Shown: one piece after another, positions 1 through 8,708 of the stretch
How positions within the stretch are numbered: the first letter of the stretch is position 1
How the letters are laid out: each line of letters opens with the position of its first letter
Notes under the pieces: generated by a model
Seen by the model: only the letters and a program-made list of their open reading frames with translations
Told to the model about the DNA's origin: nothing
The model's database searches: none
Position numbers and translations under genes: made by a program
Source: Faecalibacterium sp. An121
Lineage (GTDB): Bacteria; Bacillota; Clostridia; Oscillospirales; Ruminococcaceae
NCBI RefSeq assembly: GCF_002160915.1
Contig: NZ_NFLM01000003.1
Location: 62,001 to 126,000 of the forward strand
Length of the DNA stretch: 64,000 nucleotides
Reading direction: 5' to 3'

Positions 1-44
1 GACCGATGGACAAACCGGGAGACATATGGTATTCTTATATACAA

Positions 45-93
45 GAGGGCCCGGATCTTGGCAGGCTGCCGCAAGCCGGAGACGGGCTTTTTT
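45..93 (+). terminator. Possible terminator of an upstream gene outside the window
   Basis: A GCCCG (49-53) / CGGGC (83-87) stem encloses a smaller hairpin and is followed by a run of T. No gene end is visible inside the window, so the assignment to an upstream plus-strand gene is inferred. Confidence 0.4.
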
Positions 94-174
94 CGAGCGC
101 CCGGTCTTTGCGCATGGGGCGGGCGCTGCAAGAAGGAAATTGTTTGGCATTGAGAGAAAGGAAAAGGATCGAAA

Positions 175-2211
175 ATGAAAAAGATTTCCCGCAAAGGTTT
201 CCTGAAGATCGCCGCTGCGGCCGCCATGAGCGGCGTCACCGCCGGTGCGCTGGCTGCCTGTGAGTCGGCCAGCTCGGCTGTGTCGGGGGCGGCTTCGGGG
301 GCAGGATCGGCGGCGTCGGGCGCTGCCTACATCCCCGGCACCTATGAGGGCACGGCCCAGGGCATCTCCTCCACCGTCAAGGTCACCATGACCTTCTCGG
401 AGACCGCCGTCACCGATGTGGTGGTGGATACTTCGGGCGAGACGGCTTCCTACGGCGCAGCCGCTGCCGAGGAGCTGCAGAAGCAGCTGCTGGAGGCCGG
501 CTCCGCCGAGATCGACGGGGTGTCCGGCTCCACCATCACCTCGGATGCGGTCATGAAGGCGGCCCAGAGCTGCTATGCCCAGGCCCGGGGCGAGGCTGTG
601 GTCACCTCGGTGCAGCTGCCCACCGGCGACGAGAACGACTGGCTGGGCACCGAGCCCGACATCGACGAGGCCGCCATCACCGACACCTGGGATACCGATA
701 TCCTGATCGTGGGCGCGGGCAACGGCGGCATGATGGCTGCGGCCTACGCCGCCAAAAACGGCCTGAACTTCCGGGTCATCGAGCAGAACGCCGGCGTGCA
801 GGACACCCGCCACTGGGTGGGCGCCGTGGACGGCTTCGGCGCGCAGGAAAACGGCGTGGTCACCGACAAGAAGAAGCTGCTGAGCGAGATCTCCCGCTAT
901 GCTTCGGGCAAGTGCGACCAGCGTGTGGTCAAGGTCTGGCTGGATGAGTCGGCCGAGGCCATCGGCTTCATCCGGGAGGTCATGGAGGACGAGTTCGGCG
1001 TCCCGATGGTCTACACCCACGGCGAGGAGGCCCGCTGGCCCGCCGAGAACGCCGAGGAGAACACCGATTACATCTACCCCGAGATCGAGTACACCTACGA
1101 CCGCAGCACCGGCGCGGAGCGCAACAAGCTGTTCCAGGAGTACATCGAGAACCTGGGCTATTCCATCGACTTCAACACCGCCCTGGCCAAGCTGGAAAAG
1201 GACGATACCGGCCGCATCACCGGCGTCATCGCCCAGAGCAACGACGACGGCCACTTCATCCGGATCAATGCGGCCCAGGGCGTGCTGCTGGCCTGCGGCG
1301 GCTACCCCGGCAACCCCTACATGATGGAGCAGCTGGACCCCCTGGGCACCAGCGTCACCACCGCCTGCTCCTACTCTCCCGCAGACCGGGGCTATGGCAT
1401 CCGCGCCGCCATCTGGGCGGGCGCCAACTTTGACAAGGAAGCCGCCCCCATGCTGTTTGACCGCGGCGTGGTGCCTCCGGGACAGGACGCCGGCTATGTG
1501 GACAGCCCCAGCGCCTTCGGCGGCAAGGCGTTCCCCGGCCCCATCCGCCAGTACAACCCCGGCACCCAGCCCTTCCTGAAGGTCAACCGCCACGGCCAGC
1601 GCTTTGCAAACGAGAGCTGCCCCTACAACGACATCGTCTATGCCGCTGCCCATCAGCCGGGTCGGGTCTACGCCCAGATCCACGATGACAACTGGTATGA
1701 GGACGTGCAGCGCTTCCACACCATCGGCTGCTCGGCCCAGACCCGTGCGGGCGGCCCCGACTATGTGCTGCCCAAGATGGAGGAGGCCGAGGCCGCAGGC
1801 TGCTTCTTCCGGGCGGATACCCTGGACGAGCTGGCCGACAAGCTGGGCTTCACCGGGACCGACAAGGAAAACTTCCTGGCCACGGTGGAGCGCTACAACG
1901 AGCTGTACGACGCCCAGGAGGATGTGGATTTCGGCAAGCCGGCCTACCGCCTGAGCGCCATCCGCCAGCCGCCCTTCTACGGCTGCTGGCTGGGCGCCTC
2001 CCTGCTGACCACCGAACAGGGCATCCCCATCAACGAAAAGGGCCAGGCTCTGGACACCAACAACGAGCCGATGCCCGGCCTGTATGTCACCGGCGATATG
2101 GCGGGCAGCTTCTTTGCCAACAACTATCCCTGCCTGATGGCCGGCGTGGCCATGGGCCGCACCGTCACCTTCGCCATGAAGGCCGTCAAGCAGATGGCCG
2201 GCCTGGAGTAA
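175..2211 (+). CDS. Secreted FMN-binding / FAD-dependent reductase (fumarate reductase flavoprotein family)
   Basis: Predicted 678-residue exported flavoprotein. The N-terminus has a Tat-like SRKGFLK motif (one of the twin arginines is Lys), a hydrophobic stretch and a lipobox LAAC with Cys at residue 29, so it should be a membrane-anchored lipoprotein. Residues about 55-140 form an FMN-binding domain with the motif DGVSGSTITS. From about 172 a Rossmann dinucleotide fold (ILIVGAGNGGMMAAAYAA) starts the FAD_binding_2 domain, which ends with the family's TGDMAGSFFANNYPC region. Relatives reduce fumarate, urocanate or other enoates using electrons from membrane or flavin carriers; the substrate cannot be read from sequence. 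A good AAAGGA ribosome binding site precedes the ATG. It is a single-gene unit convergent with proA, separated by a bidirectional terminator. Confidence 0.88.
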   Translation: MKKISRKGFLKIAAAAAMSGVTAGALAACESASSAVSGAASGAGSAASGAAYIPGTYEGTAQGISSTVKVTMTFSETAVTDVVVDTSGETASYGAAAAEELQKQLLEAGSAEIDGVSGSTITSDAVMKAAQSCYAQARGEAVVTSVQLPTGDENDWLGTEPDIDEAAITDTWDTDILIVGAGNGGMMAAAYAAKNGLNFRVIEQNAGVQDTRHWVGAVDGFGAQENGVVTDKKKLLSEISRYASGKCDQRVVKVWLDESAEAIGFIREVMEDEFGVPMVYTHGEEARWPAENAEENTDYIYPEIEYTYDRSTGAERNKLFQEYIENLGYSIDFNTALAKLEKDDTGRITGVIAQSNDDGHFIRINAAQGVLLACGGYPGNPYMMEQLDPLGTSVTTACSYSPADRGYGIRAAIWAGANFDKEAAPMLFDRGVVPPGQDAGYVDSPSAFGGKAFPGPIRQYNPGTQPFLKVNRHGQRFANESCPYNDIVYAAAHQPGRVYAQIHDDNWYEDVQRFHTIGCSAQTRAGGPDYVLPKMEEAEAAGCFFRADTLDELADKLGFTGTDKENFLATVERYNELYDAQEDVDFGKPAYRLSAIRQPPFYGCWLGASLLTTEQGIPINEKGQALDTNNEPMPGLYVTGDMAGSFFANNYPCLMAGVAMGRTVTFAMKAVKQMAGLE

Positions 2212-2258
2212 GGCGCGGCCGCCCCGGCACAGGGGCAGCCGGCCGCAGAAGATAAAAC

Positions 2259-2293
2259 GTCCTGTCCGGCCGGCATACGCAGATGGACAGGAC
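2259..2293 (-). repeat. Short copy (A) of the covarying terminator-like hairpin family
   Basis: Arms GTCCTGTCC (2259-2267) and GGACAGGAC (2285-2293) pair perfectly around a 17-nt loop. Read on the minus strand it follows proA and is trailed by TTTT. Compared with the other copies at 8668, 12625, 28774 and 59984 the arms differ on both sides so that pairing is kept. Confidence 0.7.
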
Positions 2294-2297
2294 AGGG

Positions 2298-2334
2298 AAA
2301 AGAGCCGTGGAGCGCAAAGCCCCACGGCTCTTTT
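2298..2334. terminator. Bidirectional terminator between the flavoprotein gene and proA
   Basis: A perfect stem AAAAGAGCCGTGG / CCACGGCTCTTTT has A and T runs on both sides and sits between convergent genes, so it can serve both strands. Confidence 0.85.
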
Positions 2335-2339
2335 GTGCG

Positions 2340-3602
2340 TCAGCGGATCTGGCCGTCCCCGCGGACGATGTATTTGTAGGTGCACAGCTCGGCCAGGCCC
2401 ATGGGGCCCCGGGCATGGAGCTTCTGGGTGGAGATGCCCATTTCGCAGCCCAGCCCGAACTCGCCCCCGTCGGTGAAGCGGGTGGAACAGTTGACGTACA
2501 CCGCCGCGCTGTCCACCGCCGCACAGAACCGGTCGATGTGGGCCTGGGTCTGGCTGAGGATGGCGTCGCTGTGGCCGGTGGAATGCGCAGCGATGTGGGC
2601 GATGGCCTGCTGCACATCGTCCACCACCCCCACCGCCAGGATGTAATCCAGAAACTCGGTGTCAAAGTCCCGGGGCCCGGCGGGGGTGCCGGGGATGAGG
2701 GCGGCGGCCCGCTCGTCCAGACGCAGTTCCACCGGGTGCAGGCCGCGGGCGGCGCGGTCGGGGCCCAGGCACTGGGCCAGCCGGGGCAGGAAAGCCGCCG
2801 CAATGTCCTTGTGGACCAGGCAGACTTCCTCGGCGTTGCACACGCTGGGACGGCTGGCCTTGGCGTTCTCGATGATGCGCAGGGCCTTGTCCTGGTCGGC
2901 GGTGTCGTCCACATAGATGTGGCAGATGCCGGTACCGGTCTGGATGCAGGGGACCTTGGCGTTTTCCACGCAGGCCCGGATCAGGCCGGCGCCGCCCCGG
3001 GGGATCAGCAGGTCCACATAGCCCACGGCGGTCATCAGCTGGTTGGCCGAGGCGTGGGTGGTGTCCTCGATCAGGTTGACGGCGGTCACCGGCAGGCCGG
3101 CGCCGGCCACGCCCCGGCGCAGGGCCTCCACAATGGCCCGGCTGGAGCGCCAGGCTTCCTTGCCGCAGCGCAGAACGCAGACGTTGCCGCTTTTCAGGGC
3201 CAGGGCGGCGGCGTCGCTGGTGACGTTGGGGCGGCTCTCGTAGATGATGGCGATGACGCCCATGGGTACGGCGGTCTTTTCGATCACAAGGCCGTTGGGC
3301 CGCTCGATCCGGCGCAGCACTGCGCCCACCGGGTCGGGCAGGGCGGCCACCTCCCGGATGCCCTGGGCCATCCCTGCCAGCCGCGCCTCATTCAGGGCCA
3401 GACGGTCCAGCATCACGTCCGAGATATGCCCCCGGGCGGCCTCCAGGTCCTGGGCGTTGGCGGCCAGGATGACCTGCTGGCCGGCGGGGTCCTCCAGAGC
3501 GGCGGCCATGCCCAGCAGGGCGCTGTTGCGCTGGCTGGCGGTGGCCAGGGCCAGGGCGCCTTTGGCGTCCCGGGCGGCGGTAAGGATCTCCTGTGTGGTC
3601 AT
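2340..3602 (-). CDS. proA: Glutamate-5-semialdehyde dehydrogenase
   Basis: ProA, 420 residues, reduces gamma-glutamyl phosphate to glutamate 5-semialdehyde with NADPH, the second step of proline synthesis, in the cytosol. The product matches the family end to end: [14 protein letters not shown], the PRGGAGLI stretch, the catalytic-Cys region [17 protein letters not shown], and a C-terminal [19 protein letters not shown]. The ATG at 3602 ([12 protein letters not shown]) is chosen over an upstream in-frame ATG at 3647 because AAGGAGG lies 7 nt before it. It is the last gene of the minus-strand operon proC-proB-proA, 16 nt after proB. Confidence 0.96.
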   Translation of the reverse strand: MTTQEILTAARDAKGALALATASQRNSALLGMAAALEDPAGQQVILAANAQDLEAARGHISDVMLDRLALNEARLAGMAQGIREVAALPDPVGAVLRRIERPNGLVIEKTAVPMGVIAIIYESRPNVTSDAAALALKSGNVCVLRCGKEAWRSSRAIVEALRRGVAGAGLPVTAVNLIEDTTHASANQLMTAVGYVDLLIPRGGAGLIRACVENAKVPCIQTGTGICHIYVDDTADQDKALRIIENAKASRPSVCNAEEVCLVHKDIAAAFLPRLAQCLGPDRAARGLHPVELRLDERAAALIPGTPAGPRDFDTEFLDYILAVGVVDDVQQAIAHIAAHSTGHSDAILSQTQAHIDRFCAAVDSAAVYVNCSTRFTDGGEFGLGCEMGISTQKLHARGPMGLAELCTYKYIVRGDGQIR

Positions 3603-3618
3603 GGTGCAAGCCTCCTTT

Positions 3619-4401
3619 TCATCCGTGGCGCCGGGGCTTGGCCGCAAAGCGGGTGCCTGCGGGCTGGCCCTCGGCGATTTGATACAGCAGTTCGGGGTGG
3701 GCGCCGTTGGCGATCACCATTTCCACCCCGTCGGCGGTGACCATCTGGGCCGCCCGCAGTTTGGTCGCCATGCCGCCGGTGCCCAGAGCCGACCCCGCGC
3801 CGTCGGACAGGCGCAGGATATCGGGGGTGACGTCCTCCACCAGGGGGATCAGCCTGGCGTCGGGATGGGTGCGGGGGTTGGCGGTGTACAGCCCGTCGAT
3901 GTCGCTGAGCAGCACCAGCAGGTCGGCCCGGGCACAGCAGGCCACGATAGCCGCCAGGGTGTCGTTGTCCCCGATAGAGGCGATCTCCATGGTGGAGACG
4001 GTGTCGTTTTCGTTGATGATGGGCAGGGCCCCCAGCTCCAGCAGACGGTACAGGGTGTTCTCAAAATTCTGGCGGCGCTCGGTGTGCTCTACGTCCACCC
4101 CGGTGAGCAGGATCTGCGCCACGGTGTGGTTGTAATCGGCAAAGAGGCGGTCGTAGGTGTACATCAGCTCGCACTGGCCCACGGCGGCGCAGGCCTGTTT
4201 GCCGGCCATATCGGCGGGGCGGGCGGACAGGGACAGCTTGCCCACCCCCATGCCGATGGCCCCCGAGGACACCAGCACCATCTCGTGGCCCGCGTTTTTC
4301 AGGTCGCTGAGCACCTTCACCAGTTCTTCGGCCCGGCGGATGTTCAGCCGCCCGGTGGGATAGGTGAGGGTGGAGGTGCCCACCTTGACAACGATGCGCA
4401 T
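3619..4401 (-). CDS. proB: Glutamate 5-kinase, short form without PUA domain
   Basis: ProB phosphorylates glutamate to gamma-glutamyl phosphate, the committed and usually proline-inhibited step of proline synthesis. The 260-residue protein is a bare amino-acid kinase fold: [10 protein letters not shown] at the N-terminus, [11 protein letters not shown] near residue 50, INENDTVS and [10 protein letters not shown] in the middle and the nucleotide-binding GTGGMATKL near 215. The C-terminal PUA domain of the ~370-residue enzymes (E. coli, B. subtilis) is absent, and the gene ends cleanly just before proA, so this is a natural short form and not a truncation. It sits 4 nt after proC and is probably translationally linked to it. 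Confidence 0.95.
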   Translation of the reverse strand: MRIVVKVGTSTLTYPTGRLNIRRAEELVKVLSDLKNAGHEMVLVSSGAIGMGVGKLSLSARPADMAGKQACAAVGQCELMYTYDRLFADYNHTVAQILLTGVDVEHTERRQNFENTLYRLLELGALPIINENDTVSTMEIASIGDNDTLAAIVACCARADLLVLLSDIDGLYTANPRTHPDARLIPLVEDVTPDILRLSDGAGSALGTGGMATKLRAAQMVTADGVEMVIANGAHPELLYQIAEGQPAGTRFAAKPRRHG

Positions 4402-4405
4402 ACCC

Positions 4406-5206
4406 TCAGCCCTCCCGGAGCTTGCAGGTCTTTTCGTAGGCGGCGATGACCGCGTCGGTCACAGCCCCCCGGAAGCCCCGCTCCTCCAACACGCGGACGC
4501 CCTGGATGGTGGTGCCTCCGGGGCTGCACACGGCGTCTTTCAGGGCGCCGGGATGCCGGCCGGTGTCCAGCAGCATCTTGGCGCTGCCCAGCAGCATCTG
4601 GGCCGCATACTCGGTGGCCTTGGCCCGGGGCAGCCCGCAGGCTACGCCGCCGTCGGCCAGGGCCTCGATGAACTGGTACGCCCAGGCGGGGCCGCAGCCC
4701 GACACGCAGCTGGCCGCGTCGATCAGGCTTTCGGGGATGCTGTCCACCCGGCCCGCGCCCGACAGGATGCGGACGCACTCGGCCTCCTCCTCGGGGGTGA
4801 GGCCGGCGGCGCAATAGGGGATCATCCCCTCGCCGGTGGAGGAGGGGATATTGGGGTTGATGCGGAACACCGGGTAATCCCCGCCGGCCATCTGGCGGAT
4901 CTGGGCCATGCTCAGGCCCGCCGCCATGGTGCACAGGATAAAGCGGTCCTTCCGGGCGGCCAGCAGCGGCTGCAAGGGCGCCAGCATCGATGCCATCATC
5001 TGCGGCTTGACCGCCAGCATCACCAGATCGCAGAGGGCGGCGTTCTCATTCGAGCCGGTGCGGCAGCCCAGCTCGGCCGCCAGCGCCTCGGCCTTGGCAG
5101 GGGTGCGGTTGGCCAGCACCATATCCTGCGGGGACACCGTGCGGCACAGAGCCCGCGCCATGGCGCCGCCCATATTGCCGCAGCCAATAAATCCAACTGT
5201 TTTCAT
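4406..5206 (-). CDS. proC: Pyrroline-5-carboxylate reductase
   Basis: ProC (266 residues) makes proline from pyrroline-5-carboxylate with NAD(P)H. Seen: N-terminal Rossmann motif GFIGCGNMGGAMARAL, the family signature region VFRINPNIPSSTGEGM, and the C-terminal helical dimerisation half with CVSGCGPAWAYQFIEALADGG and SPGGTTIQGVRVLEERGFRGAV. An AAGGAGG ribosome binding site precedes the ATG. It is first in the proC-proB-proA operon, so the complete glutamate-to-proline route is encoded together, with the last enzyme first. A minus-strand promoter lies at 5249-5277. Confidence 0.96.
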   Translation of the reverse strand: MKTVGFIGCGNMGGAMARALCRTVSPQDMVLANRTPAKAEALAAELGCRTGSNENAALCDLVMLAVKPQMMASMLAPLQPLLAARKDRFILCTMAAGLSMAQIRQMAGGDYPVFRINPNIPSSTGEGMIPYCAAGLTPEEEAECVRILSGAGRVDSIPESLIDAASCVSGCGPAWAYQFIEALADGGVACGLPRAKATEYAAQMLLGSAKMLLDTGRHPGALKDAVCSPGGTTIQGVRVLEERGFRGAVTDAVIAAYEKTCKLREG

Positions 5207-5248
5207 CCGGATTGCCTCCTTATTGATCCATAAACTCAGGATACCACC

Positions 5249-5342
5249 ATATTACCCGGATTGGCCGGCAAAATCAAGCCCCAGAAGCCATCACAAGAGG
5301 GTGGGATGCAGGTTGACAAAACCTGCCTGGACGGTGTACAAT
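5249..5342. promoter_or_regulatory. Divergent promoters for proCBA (minus) and the first lipoprotein (plus)
   Basis: Minus strand: TTGATT (5277-5272), 17-nt spacer, TAATAT (5254-5249), reading toward proC. Plus strand: TTGACA (5313-5318), 18-nt spacer, TACAAT (5337-5342), reading toward the lipoprotein gene at 5396. Confidence 0.6.
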
Positions 5343-5395
5343 AGACATGAAAATGGGTTCGTGCGCAGCATGGGCCTGGAAAGGGGGTATCATCA

Positions 5396-5995
5396 GTGCG
5401 CAAAAGAGGATATTGGCTTGTGATGCTTGCAGCAGGGCTGCTGCTTTTGCTTCTGAGCGGCTGCTCGCCGCAGCAGGTGCAGGCGAAGCAGCAGCAGGCC
5501 AGAACGCGGGAAATGTCCAGTACTGCTCAGCTGATCGCCTCGATTACCCCGGAGGTGGAAGTCAACACCGGAGACAGCGAGATCAGCAGCGGCACCGCAG
5601 CGGCGGCCAACAGTCTGATCTGGGGCAGCAAGCCAAACCTGGGACCCAACAGTGAGGACCTGGGCAAGCTGGCCGAGGAGCTGCGCCAGGTCTCGGACAC
5701 CGAGCGTTACCGCCCCACCAGCGCACCCACCGTGCCGGGTGTCACCCGGATGGGCCGGCTGTACATCTACACCGGCGACTGTTCCGAGGACTTTGTGGCC
5801 CGGTGCGTGTCGGAACAGATCGCGCAGATGGATTCGGAGCTCAGCGCCAAGTCCCGCCAGGTGGTCATCGACAGCTACTACACCTATACATACACCTATT
5901 CGGTCAGCGTCCGCCAGGCATACAGCGGCGACGATATGGTGTGGCTGGTGGGCGTCGGGGTGGATCAGACCGCCAAGGAAGAGCACAAGACGTGA
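5396..5995 (+). CDS. Small lipoprotein of unknown function (tandem set, member 1)
   Basis: 199 residues starting at GTG after an AGGGGG-type ribosome binding site. A classical lipoprotein signal ends in LLSGC with the lipidated Cys at residue 23. The middle is polar and low-complexity; the C-terminal third alternates hydrophobic and polar residues (YYTYTYTYSVSV, then VWLVGVGVDQT), suggesting a small beta-rich domain. I recognise no family. The C-terminal VWLVGVGVDQT resembles VWVVGLMLEQT of the next lipoprotein (6330), and the Cys is at position 23 in both, so the tandem genes may be distant paralogues. It has its own promoter (5313-5342) and terminator (6111-6150). GC content is like the core genes, unlike the next two. 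Confidence 0.75.
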   Translation: MRKRGYWLVMLAAGLLLLLLSGCSPQQVQAKQQQARTREMSSTAQLIASITPEVEVNTGDSEISSGTAAAANSLIWGSKPNLGPNSEDLGKLAEELRQVSDTERYRPTSAPTVPGVTRMGRLYIYTGDCSEDFVARCVSEQIAQMDSELSAKSRQVVIDSYYTYTYTYSVSVRQAYSGDDMVWLVGVGVDQTAKEEHKT

Positions 5996-6110
5996 CCGAA
6001 ACAAAAATTTTACAAGTAAAATGCGCAGGATTTTGCGGTTTTTTCTGCAAAAAGGGACCAAATTTCGCACTCCGGCGGGCCTTTTACTTTGGAAACAAAA
6101 GTCAAAACCA

Positions 6111-6150
6111 AACAAAGCGCACCTGCCGAAAGGCAAGGGCGCTTGTTTTT
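6111..6150 (+). terminator. Terminator after the first lipoprotein
   Basis: Stem AACAAAGCGC / GCGCTTGTT encloses a small TGCCGAAAGGCA hairpin and is followed by TTTTT. The 330-nt gap 5996-6329 otherwise holds only AT-rich sequence and the promoter at 6199. Confidence 0.7.
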
Positions 6151-6198
6151 ATGAAATGTAAATTTTTTGAGAATATGGCCTGCCGAAAAATGGTGTGA

Positions 6199-6227
6199 TT
6201 GACAAATCGCGGAAGTTGTACTATTAT
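6199..6227 (+). promoter_or_regulatory. Promoter of the second lipoprotein
   Basis: TTGACA (6199-6204), 17-nt spacer, TATTAT (6222-6227), about 100 nt ahead of the start codon; a perfect -35 box suggests strong expression. Confidence 0.75.
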
Positions 6228-6329
6228 ATCCATAGACGGGGTAGGGGACGTCCTTATCCCGCAAAGGTCCAAGACTCGAAACAGGTAACCCCAAGGCAAA
6301 TTTACTTCTAAAGGAGGTAATAGGTCCAA

Positions 6330-6998
6330 ATGAAACTCAAGCGTATCCTTGCGTTGGCACTGTCTGGAGTTATGGCGGTTGGTGTTCTGACTGCTTGTAA
6401 CTTTGGCGGTGGCAGCAGTGGCGGGAACAAAGTCTCGGATAGCACAAATGCTGTCCGTTCGGCTTTGAATTCGCAGCTCGATACACTGGGACAGGACACT
6501 GTTGACTTTACAGGCAATGGTGGGCTGGCCAGTGCAACACGGACTGTGGCCCGCGGTGTGACGGAGAATGATTTTACCGGGCTCAATTTTAGCGGTACGA
6601 CAAATGGTGCTGTTGTACCGGAGAATAGTGCTCTGGCCGACTTCATGAGCCGTTACATCAACTATGACCACTGGACTGGCGGCTTTACTTCCTACACTCC
6701 GACCGGTAATTTCACTGGTGACAAGACTTTTGTTACCTTGATGCTGTTCGATGGCGCGATGAGTGCCACGGGCGTCGGCCAGGCTGTAGCCAATAATGTT
6801 GCCGTTTGGAATCTGAAGAATGTTTCTTCGAAGGACTATACCTTTGAAGGACATGTCGCTGCATATCAGGTAACTATTCCTGCAACTACAGCGGGTAGCA
6901 GCTCCTCGTCTTCGGGTAGCGATACCTCTGTATGGGTTGTTGGTCTGATGCTTGAGCAGACTCAGGTCCAGAGTACCAGCTCTAGTACTGCACCGTAA
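6330..6998 (+). CDS. Lipoprotein of unknown function (tandem set, member 2)
   Basis: 222 residues. Signal peptide of the form MKLxxxxALALSGxMAV ending LTAC with Cys at 23, then a Gly/Ser linker, a body rich in Asn, Thr, Ser and aromatic residues, a poly-Ser stretch near 194 and the C-terminal strand VWVVGLMLEQT. No domain is recognised. The signal is nearly identical to that of the next gene (7573) and the lengths are the same (222), although the bodies have diverged; they look like paralogues. The coding sequence is visibly lower in GC than the surrounding metabolic genes. AAGGAGGT at 6311-6318 fixes the start; promoter 6199-6227 and terminator 7032-7065 make it a single-gene unit. Its surface location is the only functional statement supported. 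Confidence 0.8.
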   Translation: MKLKRILALALSGVMAVGVLTACNFGGGSSGGNKVSDSTNAVRSALNSQLDTLGQDTVDFTGNGGLASATRTVARGVTENDFTGLNFSGTTNGAVVPENSALADFMSRYINYDHWTGGFTSYTPTGNFTGDKTFVTLMLFDGAMSATGVGQAVANNVAVWNLKNVSSKDYTFEGHVAAYQVTIPATTAGSSSSSSGSDTSVWVVGLMLEQTQVQSTSSSTAP

Positions 6999-7031
6999 CC
7001 CTCATTGACCCTAGTTCCTTTTCGTGAGGAG

Positions 7032-7065
7032 AAAGCCCCTGACGGTGCGACGTTGGGGGCTTTTT
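7032..7065 (+). terminator. Terminator of the second lipoprotein
   Basis: AAAGCCCC (7032-7039) pairs with GGGGCTTT (7056-7063), followed by T, 33 nt after the stop codon. Confidence 0.8.
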
Positions 7066-7111
7066 GGTGTCAGGGATAGGGAGAAAAAGCGACTTGGTTT
7101 CATAGCCTAAC

Positions 7112-7151
7112 AAAAACCCGCCGCACGGGGAAGCCTGTGCGGCGGGTTTTT
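7112..7151. terminator. Second, bidirectional terminator hairpin
   Basis: AAAAACCCGCCGCAC (7112-7126) is perfectly complementary to GTGCGGCGGGTTTTT (7137-7151) with a 10-nt loop; A and T flanks allow function on either strand. Confidence 0.85.
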
Positions 7152-7458
7152 GCTTTGGCCGCGCCGCACCCCCTCAGCGGCGCGCAAAGGGGTGCTGGTT
7201 TGCTTTTTGGCCGGACCGGGTAAACTTTTGCCCGCGGCCCGCGGAAGGCGATCTGGGCCGCTCTGCGGGCGCGTTTGGCGTTTTCCACACAAGACGCCCC
7301 GCCCGGTGGAAAGCCGGCAAGGTCCCGTCCGGTGCGCCCGCAAAGGGCATTCTAGACCTTATTACACAGAATCTTCACAAACGTCCAAAGTTTATCTGCG
7401 GTGGTACGTTTTATTTTTCTAAAATTTTTCTTTTTCCTCACGATTTGCCTGTTCTGCC
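7152..7458. other. GC-rich spacer, no gene seen
   Basis: The first two thirds are very GC-rich with several local inverted repeats (for example GCACCCC / GGGGTGC on the minus strand); the last 100 nt are AT-rich and lead into the promoter at 7459. Open frames here have no ribosome binding site or recognisable product. Confidence 0.5.
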
Positions 7459-7488
7459 TTGACAAAGGAAATGCTGTTGTGATAAACT
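7459..7488 (+). promoter_or_regulatory. Promoter of the third lipoprotein
   Basis: TTGACA (7459-7464), 18-nt spacer, TAAACT (7483-7488). The leader then contains a hairpin built on GGAAC (7497) and GTTCC (7520) before the ribosome binding site. Confidence 0.7.
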
Positions 7489-7572
7489 ATGCACAAGGAA
7501 CGGGGATGGTGACCTGTTCCCCAAAAATGTTTTGGTGCGAGTTACAAACAACAACAAGGAGGAAATTTCCAA

Positions 7573-8241
7573 ATGAAACTGAATAAGGTTATGGCTCTGG
7601 CTCTGTCCGGCCTGATGGCCGTCAGCATGCTGGCTGGCTGCGCTGGTGATCCCTCGAATGGTGACGGGGGCAACACTGAGGTTACGCCTCCTGCTAGCGA
7701 TGCTGTTAGCATCATGAATGAGGCTCAGAGCCTGGTTAAGTTCGAGGCCAACACTGATTTTGATGCAGCTCTTGCAGCAGCAGCTAAGAAGGGCGCTCAT
7801 AAAGAAGTTAAGGGGCTGAGCTTCAAAGTTAAAGCTGTTACCAATACTGATAAGGATCCCATTTATAGTGAATTGGATGACAAGCTCACTGTAAATGATC
7901 ATTTGGATTCTAACGACTGGTTCTTCGAGGATACCACAAATTCGAAAGCAGGTATGTCCTATACCAAGACTGCTCTGTATAAAGTGAATGCTGATGGTTT
8001 GACTGAGAAGGCGGCTCTCGAGCAGATTGCTGCTATTATGAAGAAAGACGAGGCTAACTATCCTGAACTTGTCTGGATTGGTAATCCGACTCCTAATACA
8101 AACCATGAGGCTTCTTACACTGGCCGTGTAAGTGTTGTTACTGTCAACACTGCTGATAGTGGTGAGACTGCAACTGCTTACTACATTGCAATTTCTGTTA
8201 CCCAGAGTGTTGCACGTGATGGCTTGAATGTTGCTGACTAA
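7573..8241 (+). CDS. Lipoprotein of unknown function (tandem set, member 3)
   Basis: 222 residues, lipoprotein signal ending LAGC with Cys at residue 23, almost the same signal as the 6330 product. The body is rich in Ala, Lys, Asp and Asn with no recognised domain; a C-terminal strand AYYIAISVTQS occupies the place of VWVVGLMLEQT in the neighbour. AT-richer than the flanking core genes. AAGGAGG at 7557-7563 lies about 10 nt before ATG. Strong own promoter, and downstream an ordinary terminator (8471-8499) followed by the long structured element at 8501-8708. Probably an abundant surface lipoprotein; role unknown. Confidence 0.8.
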   Translation: MKLNKVMALALSGLMAVSMLAGCAGDPSNGDGGNTEVTPPASDAVSIMNEAQSLVKFEANTDFDAALAAAAKKGAHKEVKGLSFKVKAVTNTDKDPIYSELDDKLTVNDHLDSNDWFFEDTTNSKAGMSYTKTALYKVNADGLTEKAALEQIAAIMKKDEANYPELVWIGNPTPNTNHEASYTGRVSVVTVNTADSGETATAYYIAISVTQSVARDGLNVAD

Positions 8242-8374
8242 TCTAGCTATCTAAGCTAAAATTTTTGTACGTAACCGTTTTATTCACAAATTTGATCGTA
8301 TGATGTAGCACTGCGCGGGGCAGTGGGTGGCAGGCCATTCTTCATCATCTACTGTACATCCGCAAACCTGCGCA

Positions 8375-8394
8375 TATACTAAGCGCTTAGTATA
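8375..8394. promoter_or_regulatory. Perfect 20-bp palindrome, possible operator
   Basis: TATACTAAGCGCTTAGTATA is a perfect inverted repeat with no loop, between the third lipoprotein and its terminator. No T-run follows. Protein-binding operator is one explanation; a small hairpin in the 3' UTR is another. Confidence 0.5.
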
Positions 8395-8470
8395 GCACCA
8401 AAGGTTTATTACAATTATTTGTAGTTTGCCGCACCAAAAAAGAACCAGCTGGGTGCAAACCCAGTTTCCG

Positions 8471-8499
8471 GGGCGGGCCGAAAGGCCCGTCCTTTTTTT
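8471..8499 (+). terminator. Terminator of the third lipoprotein
   Basis: GGGCGGGCC, GAAA tetraloop, GGCCCGTCC, then seven T; the single G-U pair forms only in plus-strand RNA. Confidence 0.85.
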
Positions 8500-8500
8500 C

Positions 8501-8708
8501 TGCGTGTCGCAAAAGCGACACGCTCCAGGGGGAACCCATTTCTGCCCGCAGTCGCGGGACAGAAATTCCTTCCCCCTGGTATCCCCCTGGGGACAAAATT
8601 CAGCGCTGAACCGCGCACTCGCCGCAAAGCGGCTCGCACACTCTCAGCGCTGAATTTCCCTGTATGTGTCCCGCCCATCCGCACATGTCGGCTGGGCGGG
8701 ACTTTTTT
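8501..8708 (+). repeat. Long structured intergenic element, copy C (plus-sense), ending in a terminator hairpin
   Basis: Sense order: hairpin GCGTGTCGC-AAAA-GCGACACGC (8502-8523); long helix CCAGGGGGAA / TTCCCCCTGG (8525-8579) enclosing an ATTTCTG / CAGAAAT stem with a CCCGC / GCGGG tip; helix AAATTCAGCGCTGA / TCAGCGCTGAATTT (about 8596-8657) enclosing GCCGC-AAA-GCGGC; then the family hairpin GTCCCGCCC / GGGCGGGAC (8668-8702) and six T. An inverted near-copy lies at 12619-12824, with paired differences in three helices. No coding capacity. The 660-nt gap 8242-8903 otherwise holds the palindrome, a terminator and a weak promoter region. Confidence 0.8.

Noticed and set aside
3619-4401. proB as a truncated pseudogene because it lacks a PUA domain
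   Set aside because: The kinase fold is complete and the gene ends normally before proA; short ProB forms are known.
7290-7340. Sequence resembling one arm (GGACGGGAC) of the hairpin family on the minus strand
   Set aside because: No matching arm at the required 17-18-nt distance and no T-run.
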